From Dechloromonas hortensis (GTDB lineage: Bacteria > Pseudomonadota > Gammaproteobacteria > Burkholderiales > Rhodocyclaceae), in NCBI RefSeq assembly GCF_009469765.1, contig NZ_SSSQ01000007.1, positions 154,566 through 218,565 on the forward strand: DNA of 64,000 bases, given 5' to 3'. Position numbers and translations under genes: made by a program. Position 1 is the stretch's first letter. Each line of letters starts with the position of its first letter. Shown piece by piece: positions 49,659 to 60,562 of the stretch. The notes under the pieces were generated by a model. It ran no database searches, was not told the origin of the DNA, and saw only the letters and a list, made by a program, of their open reading frames with translations.

Positions 49659-50513
49659 TCAAGCGATCAGACCAATATAGCGGTTGGTCAGTTGCGGTCC
49701 CCAGAATAGGGCGATTACACCAGCCGCGGCAAGGTAAGGGCCGAATGGAATCGGCACGTTGCGGCCATGGCGAGCTGCAACGATCAGGCTAATGCCGACA
49801 ATTGCCCCGACAACCGAGGAGAGCAGAATTATGGCAGGCAGCATTTGCCAGCCAAGCCAGGCGCCGAGTGCGGCCAGCAGCTTGAAATCGCCATAGCCCA
49901 TGCCTTCCTTGCCGGTCGTCAGCTTGAACAGCCAGTACACGGTCCACAGGGCGAGGTAGCCGGCCATGGCGCCAATAATCGAAGTTGGCAGGTCGACGAA
50001 AGCGCCGGCTAGATTGAAGGCAATGCCCAGCCATAACAAGGGCAGGGTAATCGAGTCTGGCAAAAGTTGCGTATCAAGATCGATAGCGGCCAGTGCGATT
50101 AGCGACCAGACCAGCAACAATGCGCCAACCATGGCGAGCGTGGGCCCGAAGTGCCATGCTGTATAGGCCGAGAGCAATCCAGTGGCCGCTTCAACAATCG
50201 GATAGCGTGGCGAAATACCCGTCCCACAGCTGGCACACTTGCCTTTCAGAATCAGCAGGTAGCTGATCAAAGGTATGTTTTCGAGGACCGAAATTTGATG
50301 GCCGCATGCCGGGCAGCGTGAGCGAGGGGTGGATAGTGTCAATGCATCGCTTGCGAGGGGGGGGGGGTCGCCCCGCAACTCCGCGCATTGTGTTTGCCAC
50401 TCCTGCTCCATCATTTTGGGTAGGCGGTGAATAACGACGTTAAGGAAGCTACCGATACACAGGCCGAGCAGCCCGACTATGGCAGCCAGGCCACCCATTG
50501 ACTCAGGAAGCAT
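49659..50513 (-). CDS. pilD: Type IV prepilin peptidase
   Basis: Membrane aspartyl protease and N-methyltransferase that processes prepilins. 284 residues, about eight hydrophobic segments; zinc-type CPAC and CASC pairs (about 67-95), catalytic aspartates in AAIDLDTQLLPD and GYGDFKLL. An unbroken run of 11 C's on the coding strand (50357-50367) encodes Pro50-Pro52, a likely slippage site. Starts on the pilC stop (TGATG). Confidence 0.95.
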   Translation of the reverse strand: MLPESMGGLAAIVGLLGLCIGSFLNVVIHRLPKMMEQEWQTQCAELRGDPPPLASDALTLSTPRSRCPACGHQISVLENIPLISYLLILKGKCASCGTGISPRYPIVEAATGLLSAYTAWHFGPTLAMVGALLLVWSLIALAAIDLDTQLLPDSITLPLLWLGIAFNLAGAFVDLPTSIIGAMAGYLALWTVYWLFKLTTGKEGMGYGDFKLLAALGAWLGWQMLPAIILLSSVVGAIVGISLIVAARHGRNVPIPFGPYLAAAGVIALFWGPQLTNRYIGLIA

Positions 50514-51736
50514 CAGACCACCGATCCCAGCTTGAAGATTGGCAGGTACATGGCGACGACCATGCCGCCAATCAGCGTGCCGAGAACAACCATGATCATC
50601 GGCTCCATCAGGCTGGACATTGCTTCGACAGCATCATCCACTTCCTGCTCGAAAAAGTCGGCAACCTTGGAAAGCATGGAGTCGAGTGCGCCAGACTCTT
50701 CACCAATGGCGACCATCTGCGTCACCATGTTGGGGAAAATATTGGCATTTTGCATGGCATTGGTCAGGCTTGTGCCGGTTGAGACCTCGCTCTGAATTTG
50801 TTTGGTTGCTAACTTGTACACATAGTTGCCGGCAGCGCCTCCAACAGAGTCCAGGGATTCAACTAGTGGAACACCAGCGGCAAACATGGTGGCCAAGGTT
50901 CGTGTCCAGCGGGCGATGACTGACTTACGTACAATCTCGCCAAAGATCGGCATGCGGAGCAGTAGTCGATCCATCGCCATCTGGACCTTTTCCGAACGTT
51001 TCCAGCTTTCAAGGAATGAATATAGTGCGGCGCCGATGGAACCGAAAATTGCCCACCAATACGCAACAAAAAAATCTGAAATGGCAATTACAACGAGCGT
51101 TGGTGCTGGTAGGTCGGCCCCGAAGCTCTTGAAAACATCCTTGAATGCTGGAATCACGAAGATCATGATGACCGCTGTAATGACAAAGGCAACAACGATG
51201 ACAGCAATCGGGTAGAAAAGTGCTGATTTGATCTTGCTCTTGATTGCAAGGATCTTTTCCTTGTAGGTGGCAAGTCGATCGAGCAAGGTATCAAGAATGC
51301 CGGCCTGTTCGCCAGCGGCAACTAGGTTGCAATATAAAACGTCAAATTGAAGCGGGTATTTTCTGAAGGCCTGAGAAAGCGAGCTGCCTGTCTCCACATC
51401 GGCCTTGATGTCCAGCAATAGCTTGCCGACTGCAGGGTTTGAATGGCCTCTGCCGACAATATCAAAGGCTTGCAGCAAAGGAACACCAGACTTCATCATC
51501 GTTGCCAGTTGGCGTGTGAATAGTGCAATGTCCTTGTCGGTGATTTTCCCGCCGCTTTTGAAGCGAACTTTCTTGACCTTGGCGTTGATGACGCCCTGGC
51601 GGCGCAGGGTGGATTGAACAACGGATTCGCTGGCGGCGCGCATTTCTCCGCGTACGGTCTTGCCGTCCTTGTTGCGCCCCTCCCAGAGAAAGGCGCTTTC
51701 CTTGATTCTGGCCTTTGATTTGGCGGCTGTGGCCAT
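50513..51736 (-). CDS. pilC: Type IV pilus inner-membrane protein PilC
   Basis: Platform protein of the pilus assembly machine. 407 residues with two repeats of the T2SSF domain and three transmembrane helices; FTRQLATMMKSGVPLLQAF and the matching RTLATMFAAGVPLVESL show the duplication. Lies between pilB and pilD. Confidence 0.95.
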   Translation of the reverse strand: MATAAKSKARIKESAFLWEGRNKDGKTVRGEMRAASESVVQSTLRRQGVINAKVKKVRFKSGGKITDKDIALFTRQLATMMKSGVPLLQAFDIVGRGHSNPAVGKLLLDIKADVETGSSLSQAFRKYPLQFDVLYCNLVAAGEQAGILDTLLDRLATYKEKILAIKSKIKSALFYPIAVIVVAFVITAVIMIFVIPAFKDVFKSFGADLPAPTLVVIAISDFFVAYWWAIFGSIGAALYSFLESWKRSEKVQMAMDRLLLRMPIFGEIVRKSVIARWTRTLATMFAAGVPLVESLDSVGGAAGNYVYKLATKQIQSEVSTGTSLTNAMQNANIFPNMVTQMVAIGEESGALDSMLSKVADFFEQEVDDAVEAMSSLMEPMIMVVLGTLIGGMVVAMYLPIFKLGSVV

Positions 51737-51751
51737 TGTTATTCCTTCCCG

Positions 51752-53467
51752 TTAAGCATTGGTAGTGCTTAGAACTTCATCAAGGGATGTCACGCCCTGT
51801 TTTACTTTTATCAAACCGGATTCGCGTAGGTCACGTACACCTTCGGCTTTTGATTGCATGGCCAGGTCAAGTGCGGTAGCTCCACTCATGATCAAGCGCT
51901 GCATGGCTTCCGAGACCGGCATAACTTGGTAAATGCCGACGCGTCCCTTATAGCCGCTCCCTTTGCAGCGATCGCAGCCGCCAGGGCCGTACAGCGTCCA
52001 TGAGCCGTCGAGGTCGGCTTCTTTGTAACCGGCATCAAGCAACGTTTGGTCGGGAACGGTTATGGCCTTCTTGCAGTTGCAGAGGCGGCGGGCCAGGCGT
52101 TGGGCGGTAATCAGCAGGATGCTGGAGGCGATATTGAAGGTAGGGACGCCCATGTTCATCAGGCGGGTCAGCGTTTGCGGTGCGTCGTTGGTGTGTAGCG
52201 TCGATAGAACCATATGGCCTGTCTGAGCAGCCTTGATCGCGATCTCGGCGGTCTCCAGGTCGCGAATTTCGCCGACCATGATGATGTCCGGATCTTGGCG
52301 CAGGAAGGCTTTCAGAGCGACAGGGAAGGTCAGGCCGGCACGGTCGTCGACGTTTACTTGATTGACGCCGGGTAGGTTGATTTCCGCCGGGTCTTCCGCC
52401 GTTGATATGTTGACGCCATCCTTGTTCAGGATGTTCAGGCATGTGTAAAGCGAAACGGTTTTGCCGGAACCCGTCGGGCCGGTGACCAGAACCATGCCAT
52501 AAGGACGGTTTACCGCATCAAGTAAGGCTGCCTTCTGGTCGGGTTCGTAACCGAGTGCCTCGATGCCCAGGGTGGCCGAAGTGGGATCGAGAATACGCAG
52601 GACGATTTTTTCGCCCTGCAGGGTGGGCAAGGTGCTGACGCGGAAGTCGATGGCGCGATTTTTTGAGAGCACCAGTTTCATTCGGCCATCCTGCGGTACA
52701 CGCTTTTCAGCGATATTGAGCCTGGAAATAACCTTGATCCGGGAGGCTATCTTTTCCTTGATGGCGAGCGGTGGGGTCGCTATTTCGCGCAGTATGCCAT
52801 CAACCCGGAAGCGTATCCGGTAGTACTTTTCGTAGGGTTCGAAGTGGATATCGGAGGCGCCATCATTGATCGCGTCAAGCAGCATTTTCTGTATGAACTT
52901 GACGACTGGAGCGTCGTCAATGTCCTGGCCGTTGGCTTCATCGGCTTTGGCGGCGGCTTCCTCGTCGAGAAAGTCGAGATTGATGTCGTCACTGGCTAGA
53001 TTTCTGAGGGTGTCCTCGGCCGTTTCCGAGTACTTGCTGACGAGCGGAATAAGCTTCGGGTGTTCGACGACAATCGGGTCGACGGCCAAACCGGTCTGAA
53101 AACGAATTTCGTCGAGTGCGCGAAGGTTGGTTGGATCGGCGATGGCTACCGACAGACGATTGCCGCGCTTGTTGAGTGGGATGACCTTATGGGTGGCGAT
53201 CAGTTTGCGGTCAATTGCCGTTGCCGGGATGTGGGTTTCATCGAAGGCGGCCAGATCAAGCAAGGGGTAGCCAAAGGTATCGGCGACAAAGCGGGCGATA
53301 TCAATGGCTGAGGCTTTCTGGCTGGCGATGATCTGTTCGATCAGTGGGATTTTGGCTGAATTTGCCTGTGAAATCAGTTGTTCCGCCTCTGCCTCCTTGA
53401 GTCGCCCAGCCTGAACCAGTGCTCGCGCCAAGCCGCTAAGAGGAGATGTTTGAGGGGTAGCTGCCAT
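51752..53467 (-). CDS. pilB: Type IV pilus assembly ATPase PilB
   Basis: Hexameric extension motor. 571 residues: N-terminal MshEN-type domain, Walker A GPTGSGKTVSLY (about 330), Asp box, Walker B DPDIIMVGEIRD, His box GHMVLSTLHTN and a zinc site (CNC ... CDRC). First gene of pilBCD; no pilin gene is present in the window. Confidence 0.96.
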   Translation of the reverse strand: MAATPQTSPLSGLARALVQAGRLKEAEAEQLISQANSAKIPLIEQIIASQKASAIDIARFVADTFGYPLLDLAAFDETHIPATAIDRKLIATHKVIPLNKRGNRLSVAIADPTNLRALDEIRFQTGLAVDPIVVEHPKLIPLVSKYSETAEDTLRNLASDDINLDFLDEEAAAKADEANGQDIDDAPVVKFIQKMLLDAINDGASDIHFEPYEKYYRIRFRVDGILREIATPPLAIKEKIASRIKVISRLNIAEKRVPQDGRMKLVLSKNRAIDFRVSTLPTLQGEKIVLRILDPTSATLGIEALGYEPDQKAALLDAVNRPYGMVLVTGPTGSGKTVSLYTCLNILNKDGVNISTAEDPAEINLPGVNQVNVDDRAGLTFPVALKAFLRQDPDIIMVGEIRDLETAEIAIKAAQTGHMVLSTLHTNDAPQTLTRLMNMGVPTFNIASSILLITAQRLARRLCNCKKAITVPDQTLLDAGYKEADLDGSWTLYGPGGCDRCKGSGYKGRVGIYQVMPVSEAMQRLIMSGATALDLAMQSKAEGVRDLRESGLIKVKQGVTSLDEVLSTTNA

Positions 53468-53542
53468 TAATTACAGTCAAATGCCGTCTAGATCGTTTGA
53501 TGATGCTACGTAGGCGCCTGTTTGTAAAGGCGGGCGCCCTTG

Positions 53543-54817
53543 TCAGCGCGGCTTGTCGGGCTGATAGATGCGGACAGTGACGACGCTGCGGTCCTGTGTC
53601 TGAAGAATTTCCACAGGAATGCCTGCCAATTTGATGCTGACATCTGCTTCGGGAATGTCCTGGAGGTAGTCGAGAATCAGTCCGTTCAGCGTCTTCGGGC
53701 CGTCGAGCGGGAAATCCAGGCCGAGCATGCGGTTAATATCCCGCAGAGGGCGGGATCCCTCGACGATGGCGTAGCCTTCTGGATGCCAGGTCAACGAGTT
53801 TCCGAGGCCGGGAAGAGATGTGGTGAAATCTCCAACAAACTCTTCAATAATGTCTTCCAGGGTCAGAAGTCCCAGGATTTCACCGTATTCATCGACCACA
53901 AAACCTATGCGTTGCCGGTTTTCCTGGAAAAAAGCCAGCTGGGAGAAGACTGCCGTGCCAGCCGGAATGTAGTAGGGCGCCTGCAATTGCTGGAGAAGCG
54001 CTGCTTCATCAAACTCCGGGTCGCCCAAGCTGGCGAGCAGGCGGCGGACAGGCAGGATGCCGACCAGTTGATCAAGCGATTCCCGGCATACGGGAAGGCG
54101 GCTGTGGTGACTGGTCGCCAGTTGCGTCCTGACCTCCTCCCATGGGCGGTCAAGATCAAGTATTTCAATGCTGCCTCGCGGCGTCATCACGTCTTCGACC
54201 GTAATGTTGTTCAGTTCGAAGAGGCTGGAAAGGATGGCTCGATGTTTTTGTGGAATCAGGTGTGACGACTCCAGGACCAGACTGTGGAGTTCTTCGGGTG
54301 AGAGTTTGGTGTTCTCGCCAGAAGGATTGCGTGACAGTTTAAGGAGTCGTAGCAGTCCGCCAGCCATCAAATTGATCAGCCAGACGGCCGGGTAGAAAAG
54401 GCGCAACAGCGGGGTCAGGATGTAGCCAAGGATGAGCGCCAGACGATCGGCGTAGGTGGCGCCTATGATTTTTGGGGTGATTTCGGAAAAAACGAGGATG
54501 GCCAGGGTGACGGCCAGTGTTCCAGCCCCGAGCGCCCATTTTCCGTCGCCGAACAACTCGATGGTAATGACGCCAACCAGGGTGGCGGCGGCTGAATTGA
54601 TCAGGTTGTTGCCAAGCAGGATGACGCCCAGCATCTTGTCTGTCTGATCAAGTAAAGCGATGGCTTTTTGGGCGCCATGGTGGCCGGACTGGGCGAGATG
54701 GCGCAGGCGAAAGCGATTGGAAGCCATCATTGCCGTTTCGCTCAACGAGAAAAAGGCGGAGAGCGCCAACAGCAAAACCAGCGTTGCCGCCAGGGCCGAC
54801 AAGGGAATGTCGTTCAC
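53543..54817 (-). CDS. CNNM/CorC-type transporter (DUF21-CBS)
   Basis: 424 residues: N-terminal DUF21 membrane domain with four helices (about 5-190), a CBS pair (about 205-325) and a CorC_HlyC domain at the C terminus. Family members are linked to magnesium or cobalt efflux; E. coli YfjD sits in the same place beside ypjD and ffh. Three bases separate it from ypjD. I see no gene in 53468-53542. Confidence 0.92.
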   Translation of the reverse strand: MNDIPLSALAATLVLLLALSAFFSLSETAMMASNRFRLRHLAQSGHHGAQKAIALLDQTDKMLGVILLGNNLINSAAATLVGVITIELFGDGKWALGAGTLAVTLAILVFSEITPKIIGATYADRLALILGYILTPLLRLFYPAVWLINLMAGGLLRLLKLSRNPSGENTKLSPEELHSLVLESSHLIPQKHRAILSSLFELNNITVEDVMTPRGSIEILDLDRPWEEVRTQLATSHHSRLPVCRESLDQLVGILPVRRLLASLGDPEFDEAALLQQLQAPYYIPAGTAVFSQLAFFQENRQRIGFVVDEYGEILGLLTLEDIIEEFVGDFTTSLPGLGNSLTWHPEGYAIVEGSRPLRDINRMLGLDFPLDGPKTLNGLILDYLQDIPEADVSIKLAGIPVEILQTQDRSVVTVRIYQPDKPR

Positions 54818-54820
54818 GAC

Positions 54821-55660
54821 CTAGAGGCGGCCGAGGATGACCTCGGCGACGAAACGACTGCCGACGTAAGCCAGTATCAACAGGGCAAAACCAGCAAGCG
54901 TCCAGCGCAGGGCGCGTTTGCCACGCCACCCCCAGGCATGGCGTCCGACCAGCAATGTGGCGAAGATGCCCCAGGAGGCAAAAGCGAACAGCGTCTTGTG
55001 GTCAAGCGACATCGGCTTTCCGAACAGTGCTTCGGAGAAAAAGACGCCGCTGCCCACGGTTAGGGAGAGCAGGATGAAGCCGAGCAGGAGCATCCGGAAA
55101 AGCAGTGATTCCATGGTTAGCAGTGGCGGCAGGCTAGCCAGGCTGCGTTTCATCGAGCGTTTGTGCAGGGCGTTTTCGGTGAAGCCCATGAAAATCGCGT
55201 GCAGCGCCGACAGGGTCAGCAGGCTGTAGGCCAGCATGGCGGCCAGGAAATGGAGCTTGAAGCCAGTGGCGCTGGCGTGGGCAACCAGATGAACGTTGGG
55301 GAAGGCTACCGGCAGTGCCGTGCAGGCAGCAGCCAATGGTAGAACCATGGGCTGCATGCCTTCCATTCGAGCCATGAAGCTTTCCAGCCAATAGATCAGC
55401 ACGGCCAGCCACATCATCAGCGACAAGGCAAAACTGAACGAGAAGCGCATGCCGGTTTCGCCAAATAGCGCGCTATACAGCCCATAGGCGTGAATAAACA
55501 GGGCGGCGGCAATGGCCGCGCGCTCCCAGGTTTGCATGGGGCAGGCAACGCACTGGTTTTCGCCTTCGCGCCAGCGGGTGTTCCAAAAGTGGAACCCGAG
55601 CGCGCCATATATCAGGGCGGCGAGAATGTGCGGCAGAAGCTGAATTACAATATCGGCCAT
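54821..55660 (-). CDS. ypjD: Inner membrane protein YpjD (CcsA-like)
   Basis: 279 residues, eight predicted transmembrane helices, related to cytochrome c assembly proteins of the CcsA/ResC type. Landmarks are HLVAHASATGFKLHFLAAMLAYSLL, VGSGVFFSEALFG and the His-containing GRHAWGWRGKRAL. Whether it handles heme is unproven. Divergent from ffh. Confidence 0.9.
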   Translation of the reverse strand: MADIVIQLLPHILAALIYGALGFHFWNTRWREGENQCVACPMQTWERAAIAAALFIHAYGLYSALFGETGMRFSFSFALSLMMWLAVLIYWLESFMARMEGMQPMVLPLAAACTALPVAFPNVHLVAHASATGFKLHFLAAMLAYSLLTLSALHAIFMGFTENALHKRSMKRSLASLPPLLTMESLLFRMLLLGFILLSLTVGSGVFFSEALFGKPMSLDHKTLFAFASWGIFATLLVGRHAWGWRGKRALRWTLAGFALLILAYVGSRFVAEVILGRL

Positions 55661-55689
55661 CCGCAGATTCTACTAGAAGCCTACCTGAC

Positions 55690-57048
55690 ATGCTCGATAA
55701 CCTGACCAATCGCCTTGCTCGCGTCATGAAGACGCTGAAGGGCGAAGCTCGCCTGACTGAATCCAATATTGCCGATGCGCTTCGGGAAGTGCGTATGGCC
55801 TTGCTTGAGGCCGACGTGGCGCTGCCCGTGGTCAAGGACTTCATTGCCGCAGTCAAGGAGAAGGCGGTCGGTGAAGAAGTCATCGGCTCGCTGAGCCCGG
55901 GGCAGGCCCTAGTCGGTGTCGTGCATGCCGAACTGGCGAAAATCATGGGCGATGCCCACGAAGGCATCAACTTCAATACCCAGCCGCCGGCAATTGTCTT
56001 GATGGCGGGTTTGCAGGGCGCCGGCAAGACGACCACGGTCGGCAAGTTGGCCAAGTTCCTCAAGGAAAACAACAAGAAAAAAGTGCTGGTGGTCTCTTGT
56101 GACGTCTATCGTCCGGCGGCCATCGAGCAGTTGAAGTCGGTGGCCGGGCAGGCCGGCGTCGATTTCTTCCCGTCCACGACGGGTGAAAAACCCGAAGCGA
56201 TCGCACTGGCGGCGCTGGATTGGGCGAAGCGTCATTACCATGAGGTTCTGCTGGTCGATACGGCGGGTCGTCTTGCGGTCGACGAAGAAATGATGGCCGA
56301 AATCAAGCGCTTGCATGCCGCCATCAATCCGATTGAGACCCTGTTCGTGGTTGATGCCATGTTGGGTCAGGACGCCGTCAATACGGCCAAGGCCTTTAAC
56401 GAGGCCTTGCCGTTGACTGGCGTGGTGCTGACCAAGCTCGATGGCGATGCACGGGGTGGTGCCGCGCTGTCGGTGCGCCATGTTACGGGCAAGCCGATCA
56501 AGTTTGCCGGTGTGGGTGAAAAGCTTAGCGGACTGGAGGCGTTTCATCCGGAGCGCATGGCTTCGCGGATTCTCGGGATGGGCGACGTACTGTCGCTGAT
56601 CGAAGAAGCCAAGAAGGGGTTGGATGAGGAGAAGGCGGTTGCCTTCGCCAAGAAGCTCAAGTCTGGCAAGGGCTTCGATCTCAATGATTTCAAGGAGCAG
56701 ATCGGCCAGATGCGCAATATGGGTGGCTTGTCGGCGCTGATGGACAAGATGCCGGCGCAGATTGCCCAGATGGCCGGTCAGTTGCCTGCCGGGGCGGAAA
56801 ACAAGATGGTTGGTCGCGTCGAAGGGATCATCAACTCAATGACTCCTGCCGAGCGTGCCAAGCCGGAACTGATCAAGGCCAGCCGCAAGCGTCGCATTGC
56901 GATGGGGGCCGGGGTTCAGGTACAGGAGGTCAATCGATTGCTCAACCAGTTCGAGCAGTCGCAGAAGATGATGAAGATGATGACCAAAGGTGGCATCGGC
57001 AAGCTGATGCGCGGCATGAAGGGCATGCTGCCCGGGATGGGGCGCTGA
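55690..57048 (+). CDS. ffh: Signal recognition particle protein Ffh
   Basis: GTPase that targets nascent membrane proteins with 4.5S RNA. 452 residues: N domain (1-85), G domain with GLQGAGKTTTVGKLA (about 105), DTAGR and TKLDGDARGG, then a Met-rich M domain from about 300 to the end, closing with GKLMRGMKGMLPGMGR. Confidence 0.97.
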   Translation: MLDNLTNRLARVMKTLKGEARLTESNIADALREVRMALLEADVALPVVKDFIAAVKEKAVGEEVIGSLSPGQALVGVVHAELAKIMGDAHEGINFNTQPPAIVLMAGLQGAGKTTTVGKLAKFLKENNKKKVLVVSCDVYRPAAIEQLKSVAGQAGVDFFPSTTGEKPEAIALAALDWAKRHYHEVLLVDTAGRLAVDEEMMAEIKRLHAAINPIETLFVVDAMLGQDAVNTAKAFNEALPLTGVVLTKLDGDARGGAALSVRHVTGKPIKFAGVGEKLSGLEAFHPERMASRILGMGDVLSLIEEAKKGLDEEKAVAFAKKLKSGKGFDLNDFKEQIGQMRNMGGLSALMDKMPAQIAQMAGQLPAGAENKMVGRVEGIINSMTPAERAKPELIKASRKRRIAMGAGVQVQEVNRLLNQFEQSQKMMKMMTKGGIGKLMRGMKGMLPGMGR

Positions 57049-57057
57049 TTAGCTGAG

Positions 57058-57669
57058 TTACTGGCCGGCCTGCACCAAGCGGGCCGGTTTTTCATAGCCC
57101 CATTGGTTTTGCCAGGCAGCGCGAACCATATTCGGGTATTCCGGTTTGCCCAAGCTGCCGTTGTAGCGTCCTAGGGCGCGGAAAAGATCGCCGCGCTCAA
57201 TGTCGAGATAGTGGCGCAGGATGGTGCAGCCGTAGCGCAGGTTGGTGCGCAGGTCGAACAGGCTATCCTCCGGTCGACCGATCAATTTCAGCCAAAATGG
57301 CATGACCTGCATGTAGCCGCGGGCGCCGGCCGAAGAAACGGCATATTTGCGAAAGCCCGATTCGACCTGCATCAGGCCGAGCACCAGTTGAGGGTCCAGC
57401 CCGGCCCGGGTGGCTTCGTAATGAACGCTACGCAGCAGGTCGATCCGATATTCGCGATTCGGTATGCGCTTTTCCAGGCGGCGGGACATTTCGCCCAGCC
57501 AGTCCACTGCATCCATCGAATTCTTGAACGAAGTCACCGTCGGCCGCGAGTCGGAGACTGCCTTGTGCAAGGCGCCCTGGACGCTGGCTGATAAGGGTTC
57601 GTACTTCTGCGCGCCGGCGAATGCCGCCGACGCGCTGCACAGGGCGATGGCCGCAATCAGGCGGCGCAC
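57058..57669 (-). CDS. Lytic transglycosylase (SLT domain)
   Basis: 203-residue exported murein-cleaving enzyme. Signal peptide from GTG 57669 ([18 protein letters not shown]); the catalytic-core motif [24 protein letters not shown] has the glutamate in ESG. It overlaps the proS stop by 13 bases. Confidence 0.9.
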   Translation of the reverse strand: MRRLIAAIALCSASAAFAGAQKYEPLSASVQGALHKAVSDSRPTVTSFKNSMDAVDWLGEMSRRLEKRIPNREYRIDLLRSVHYEATRAGLDPQLVLGLMQVESGFRKYAVSSAGARGYMQVMPFWLKLIGRPEDSLFDLRTNLRYGCTILRHYLDIERGDLFRALGRYNGSLGKPEYPNMVRAAWQNQWGYEKPARLVQAGQ

Positions 57670-59387
57670 AGCTTCTCTTTGAGCGTGGAGAGGATGTCGG
57701 ATTGGCCGATCATCGTTGCCTCGGCATCCTGGCGCCCCTTGTACTCAAGTTGCCCTTCCTTCAGGCCGCGCTCGCCGATGACGACCCGGTGAGGAATGCC
57801 AATCAGCTCCATATCGGCGAACATCACCCCGGGGCGTTCGTTGCGGTCATCCAGAATGACGTCGATGCCGGCAGCCTTTAGTTGCGCATACAGTTCGTCG
57901 GCCGCCGCCTTGACTGCCTCGTTCTTGTGATAGCCCATCGGCACGATGCAGACCTCGAACGGGGCGATTGCCGTGGGCAGAACGATGCCGCGTTCGTCGT
58001 TGCCCTGTTCTATCGCCGAGCCAACGATGCGCGACACGCCAATCCCGTAGCAGCCCATTTCCATGATCTGGCTCTTGCCGTTTTCATCGAGGTAGGCGCA
58101 GTTCAGTGCGGCTGCATACTTCTGGCGCAACTGGAAAATGTGGCCGACTTCGATGCCGCGGCAGATTTCCAGCTTGCCCTTGCCGTCCGGGGAGGGGTCG
58201 CCAGCGACCACGTTGCGGATATCGAAGACTTCCGGTTCCGGCAGGTCGCGGCCGAAATTGACGCCGTTCAGGTGGAAGCCGGCCTCGTTGGCGCCGCAGA
58301 CGAAGTCGCTCATTGCGGCGACGGTGCGGTCGGCGAAAACTGCCACTTTTTCGCCGTCGACCGCAACCGGGCCGATATAGCCCGGCTTGCAACCAAGGTA
58401 TTCCTCGACTTCACTCTCCAGCGCGAGGCGGAGGTTGGCGAGGCCGGCGATCTTGCTGGCCTTAATCTCGTTCAACTCATGATCGCCGCGCAACAGCAGC
58501 AAGGCAAAGGTCTTGCTGCCGTCATCCGGTTCGCCGACCACGGCAATCGCTTTGACGATGCGCTCCAGCGAAACGTTCAGGTATTCGGCGACGTCGCAGC
58601 AGGCCATCTTGCCCGGGGTGGCAACCTTCTCCATGGTTTGGGTTGCGGCCGCACGCGGGGTCGATGGCGCCAGTGCTTCCGCCAATTCGACGTTGGCGGC
58701 GTAATCGGAAGCAGGGCAGAAAGCGATGTCATCTTCGCCGGAGTCGGCTAGAACATGAAACTCGTGCGAACCGGTGCCGCCAATTGAGCCGGTGTCGGCA
58801 GCAACGGCGCGGAAGCGCAGGCCGAGTCGGCTGAAAATGCGGCTGTAGGTTGCGTACATGTTGCCGTATTCGCGTTTCAGGTCTTCAAATGAAGTGTGGA
58901 ACGAGTAGCCGTCTTTCATCAAGAATTCGCGGCCGCGCATCACGCCGAAGCGGGGGCGGATTTCATCACGGAATTTGGTCTGAATTTGATAGAGGTGAAT
59001 CGGTAACTGGCGATAGCTTTTGACGTCGCGCCGCACGGCATCGGTAATGACTTCCTCGTGGGTCGGTCCGATCACGAATTCACGCTGATGGCGATCCTTG
59101 AAGCGCAGCAGTTCAGGTCCGTATTGCTCCCAGCGGCCGGACTCCTGCCATAGTTCGGCTGGTTGTACAGCGGGCATCAGCAATTCCAGGGCGCCGGCGT
59201 TGTTCATTTCTTCCCGGACAATGTTTTCCACCTTGCGCAAAACACGCAGGCCGAGTGGCATCCACGTGTAAATACCGGCTGCGGCGCGCTTGATATAGCC
59301 AGCGCGAAGCATCATCTTTTGACTAACGACCTCGGCATCGGCCGGGGCTTCCTTAAGCGTGGTAAAAAAGAACTGCGAAGTGCGCAT
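57657..59387 (-). CDS. proS: Proline--tRNA ligase
   Basis: 576-residue class II synthetase with the editing (YbaK-like) insertion between motifs 2 and 3, the bacterial ProS type 1 architecture. Start is ATG 59387 ([21 protein letters not shown]); motif 2 [17 protein letters not shown]; motif 3 [14 protein letters not shown]. Confidence 0.96.
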   Translation of the reverse strand: MRTSQFFFTTLKEAPADAEVVSQKMMLRAGYIKRAAAGIYTWMPLGLRVLRKVENIVREEMNNAGALELLMPAVQPAELWQESGRWEQYGPELLRFKDRHQREFVIGPTHEEVITDAVRRDVKSYRQLPIHLYQIQTKFRDEIRPRFGVMRGREFLMKDGYSFHTSFEDLKREYGNMYATYSRIFSRLGLRFRAVAADTGSIGGTGSHEFHVLADSGEDDIAFCPASDYAANVELAEALAPSTPRAAATQTMEKVATPGKMACCDVAEYLNVSLERIVKAIAVVGEPDDGSKTFALLLLRGDHELNEIKASKIAGLANLRLALESEVEEYLGCKPGYIGPVAVDGEKVAVFADRTVAAMSDFVCGANEAGFHLNGVNFGRDLPEPEVFDIRNVVAGDPSPDGKGKLEICRGIEVGHIFQLRQKYAAALNCAYLDENGKSQIMEMGCYGIGVSRIVGSAIEQGNDERGIVLPTAIAPFEVCIVPMGYHKNEAVKAAADELYAQLKAAGIDVILDDRNERPGVMFADMELIGIPHRVVIGERGLKEGQLEYKGRQDAEATMIGQSDILSTLKEKLCAA

Positions 59388-59499
59388 GGGATGCTCTTGA
59401 ATTCGTTGCGAAAAGCGCATTTTACACGCAGGCTGTGCTTTGCACCCGGGCAGCCTTTGTGAAAGAATTGGGGCAACTTTTAATTTTTGCAGGATTTTT

Positions 59500-60039
59500 A
59501 TGCTCGACCGTGAAGGCTACCGCCCGAACGTCGGCATTATTCTTTGTAACGCCAAGAACGAGGTTTTCTGGGGTAAGCGCATACGGGAGCATTCCTGGCA
59601 GTTTCCACAAGGTGGCATCAAGCGCGGCGAAACGCCGGAAGAAGCCATGTATCGTGAACTGTATGAAGAGGTCGGGCTTTTGCCCGAGCATGTGCGCATC
59701 CTCGGAAGAACCAAGGGCTGGTTGCGTTATGAGGTGCCGACACATTGGATCAAGCGCGAGTGGCGTGGATCCTACAAGGGCCAGAAGCAAATCTGGTTTC
59801 TGTTACGCCTCGTTGGGCGTGATAACGATGTAAGTTTGCGGGCGACCAACAAACCGGAATTTGATGCCTGGCGCTGGAACGATTACTGGGTGCCTCTTGA
59901 TGCCGTTATAGAGTTCAAGCGGGGGGTTTACGAGCAGGCGTTGAACGAACTCGTCCGTTTTCTTGATCTCGATCGGCGTGCTCGTCTTCGTCGAGGGGCG
60001 GTGCTTGATGATTCGGCGATTGCCGGTGAGGAGTCTTAG
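59500..60039 (+). CDS. rppH: RNA pyrophosphohydrolase
   Basis: Nudix enzyme that removes 5' pyrophosphate from mRNA to trigger decay. 179 residues; start [16 protein letters not shown] at ATG 59500. Nudix box from [17 protein letters not shown] into YEEVGL (about 38-60). The C-terminal tail beyond residue 155 is charged and specific to this lineage. Confidence 0.95.
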   Translation: MLDREGYRPNVGIILCNAKNEVFWGKRIREHSWQFPQGGIKRGETPEEAMYRELYEEVGLLPEHVRILGRTKGWLRYEVPTHWIKREWRGSYKGQKQIWFLLRLVGRDNDVSLRATNKPEFDAWRWNDYWVPLDAVIEFKRGVYEQALNELVRFLDLDRRARLRRGAVLDDSAIAGEES

Positions 60040-60557
60040 TGCCTTCGTTCCTTCGTTCGGTCTGTCTTTTGCTTGCTTTCGTTTTGCCTGGCTGTGGATT
60101 TGCAGCCTCGGACGAAGAGGATGAAGTCAAGCAGTGGCAAGAAGAAAAAATTGTGCTGCCGGCGTCGCCTACTGAGGCTTCGCTATTGCCGTTTTACGTG
60201 AGTGCGGCCTCGGAAAATCGCTTTTTTATTGATGTTTCCACGTTGAGCGTAGGTGACGATGGTGTGGTTCGTTACACCCTCGTGGTTGTTTCTCCCGAAG
60301 GAGGGCGCAATGTCAGTTTTGAAGGCATGCGCTGTGAAACCAAGGAGCGCCGTATCTATGCCTCCGGGCGTGCTGACGGCTCCTGGTCGGAGTCTCGGGT
60401 AAAACAATGGGCGAAAATTCGGGATGCTTATGGAAATCGCCAGCACGCTGCCCTTTTCCTTGAGTATTTTTGTCCGGGTGGTGTCATCGTCCGTGATGCG
60501 GCAGAAGCGCGAGAAGCTCTGCGGCTGGGCGGGCATCCCGAGACTCGGCGTAGGTGA
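60039..60557 (+). CDS. CNP1-like exported protein
   Basis: 172 residues; signal peptide from GTG 60039 (overlaps rppH stop), and a CNP1-type domain with [24 protein letters not shown]. No characterised function is known to me. rppH-CNP1 adjacency is common in betaproteobacteria. Confidence 0.85.
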   Translation: MPSFLRSVCLLLAFVLPGCGFAASDEEDEVKQWQEEKIVLPASPTEASLLPFYVSAASENRFFIDVSTLSVGDDGVVRYTLVVVSPEGGRNVSFEGMRCETKERRIYASGRADGSWSESRVKQWAKIRDAYGNRQHAALFLEYFCPGGVIVRDAAEAREALRLGGHPETRRR

Positions 60558-60562
60558 GAGCG

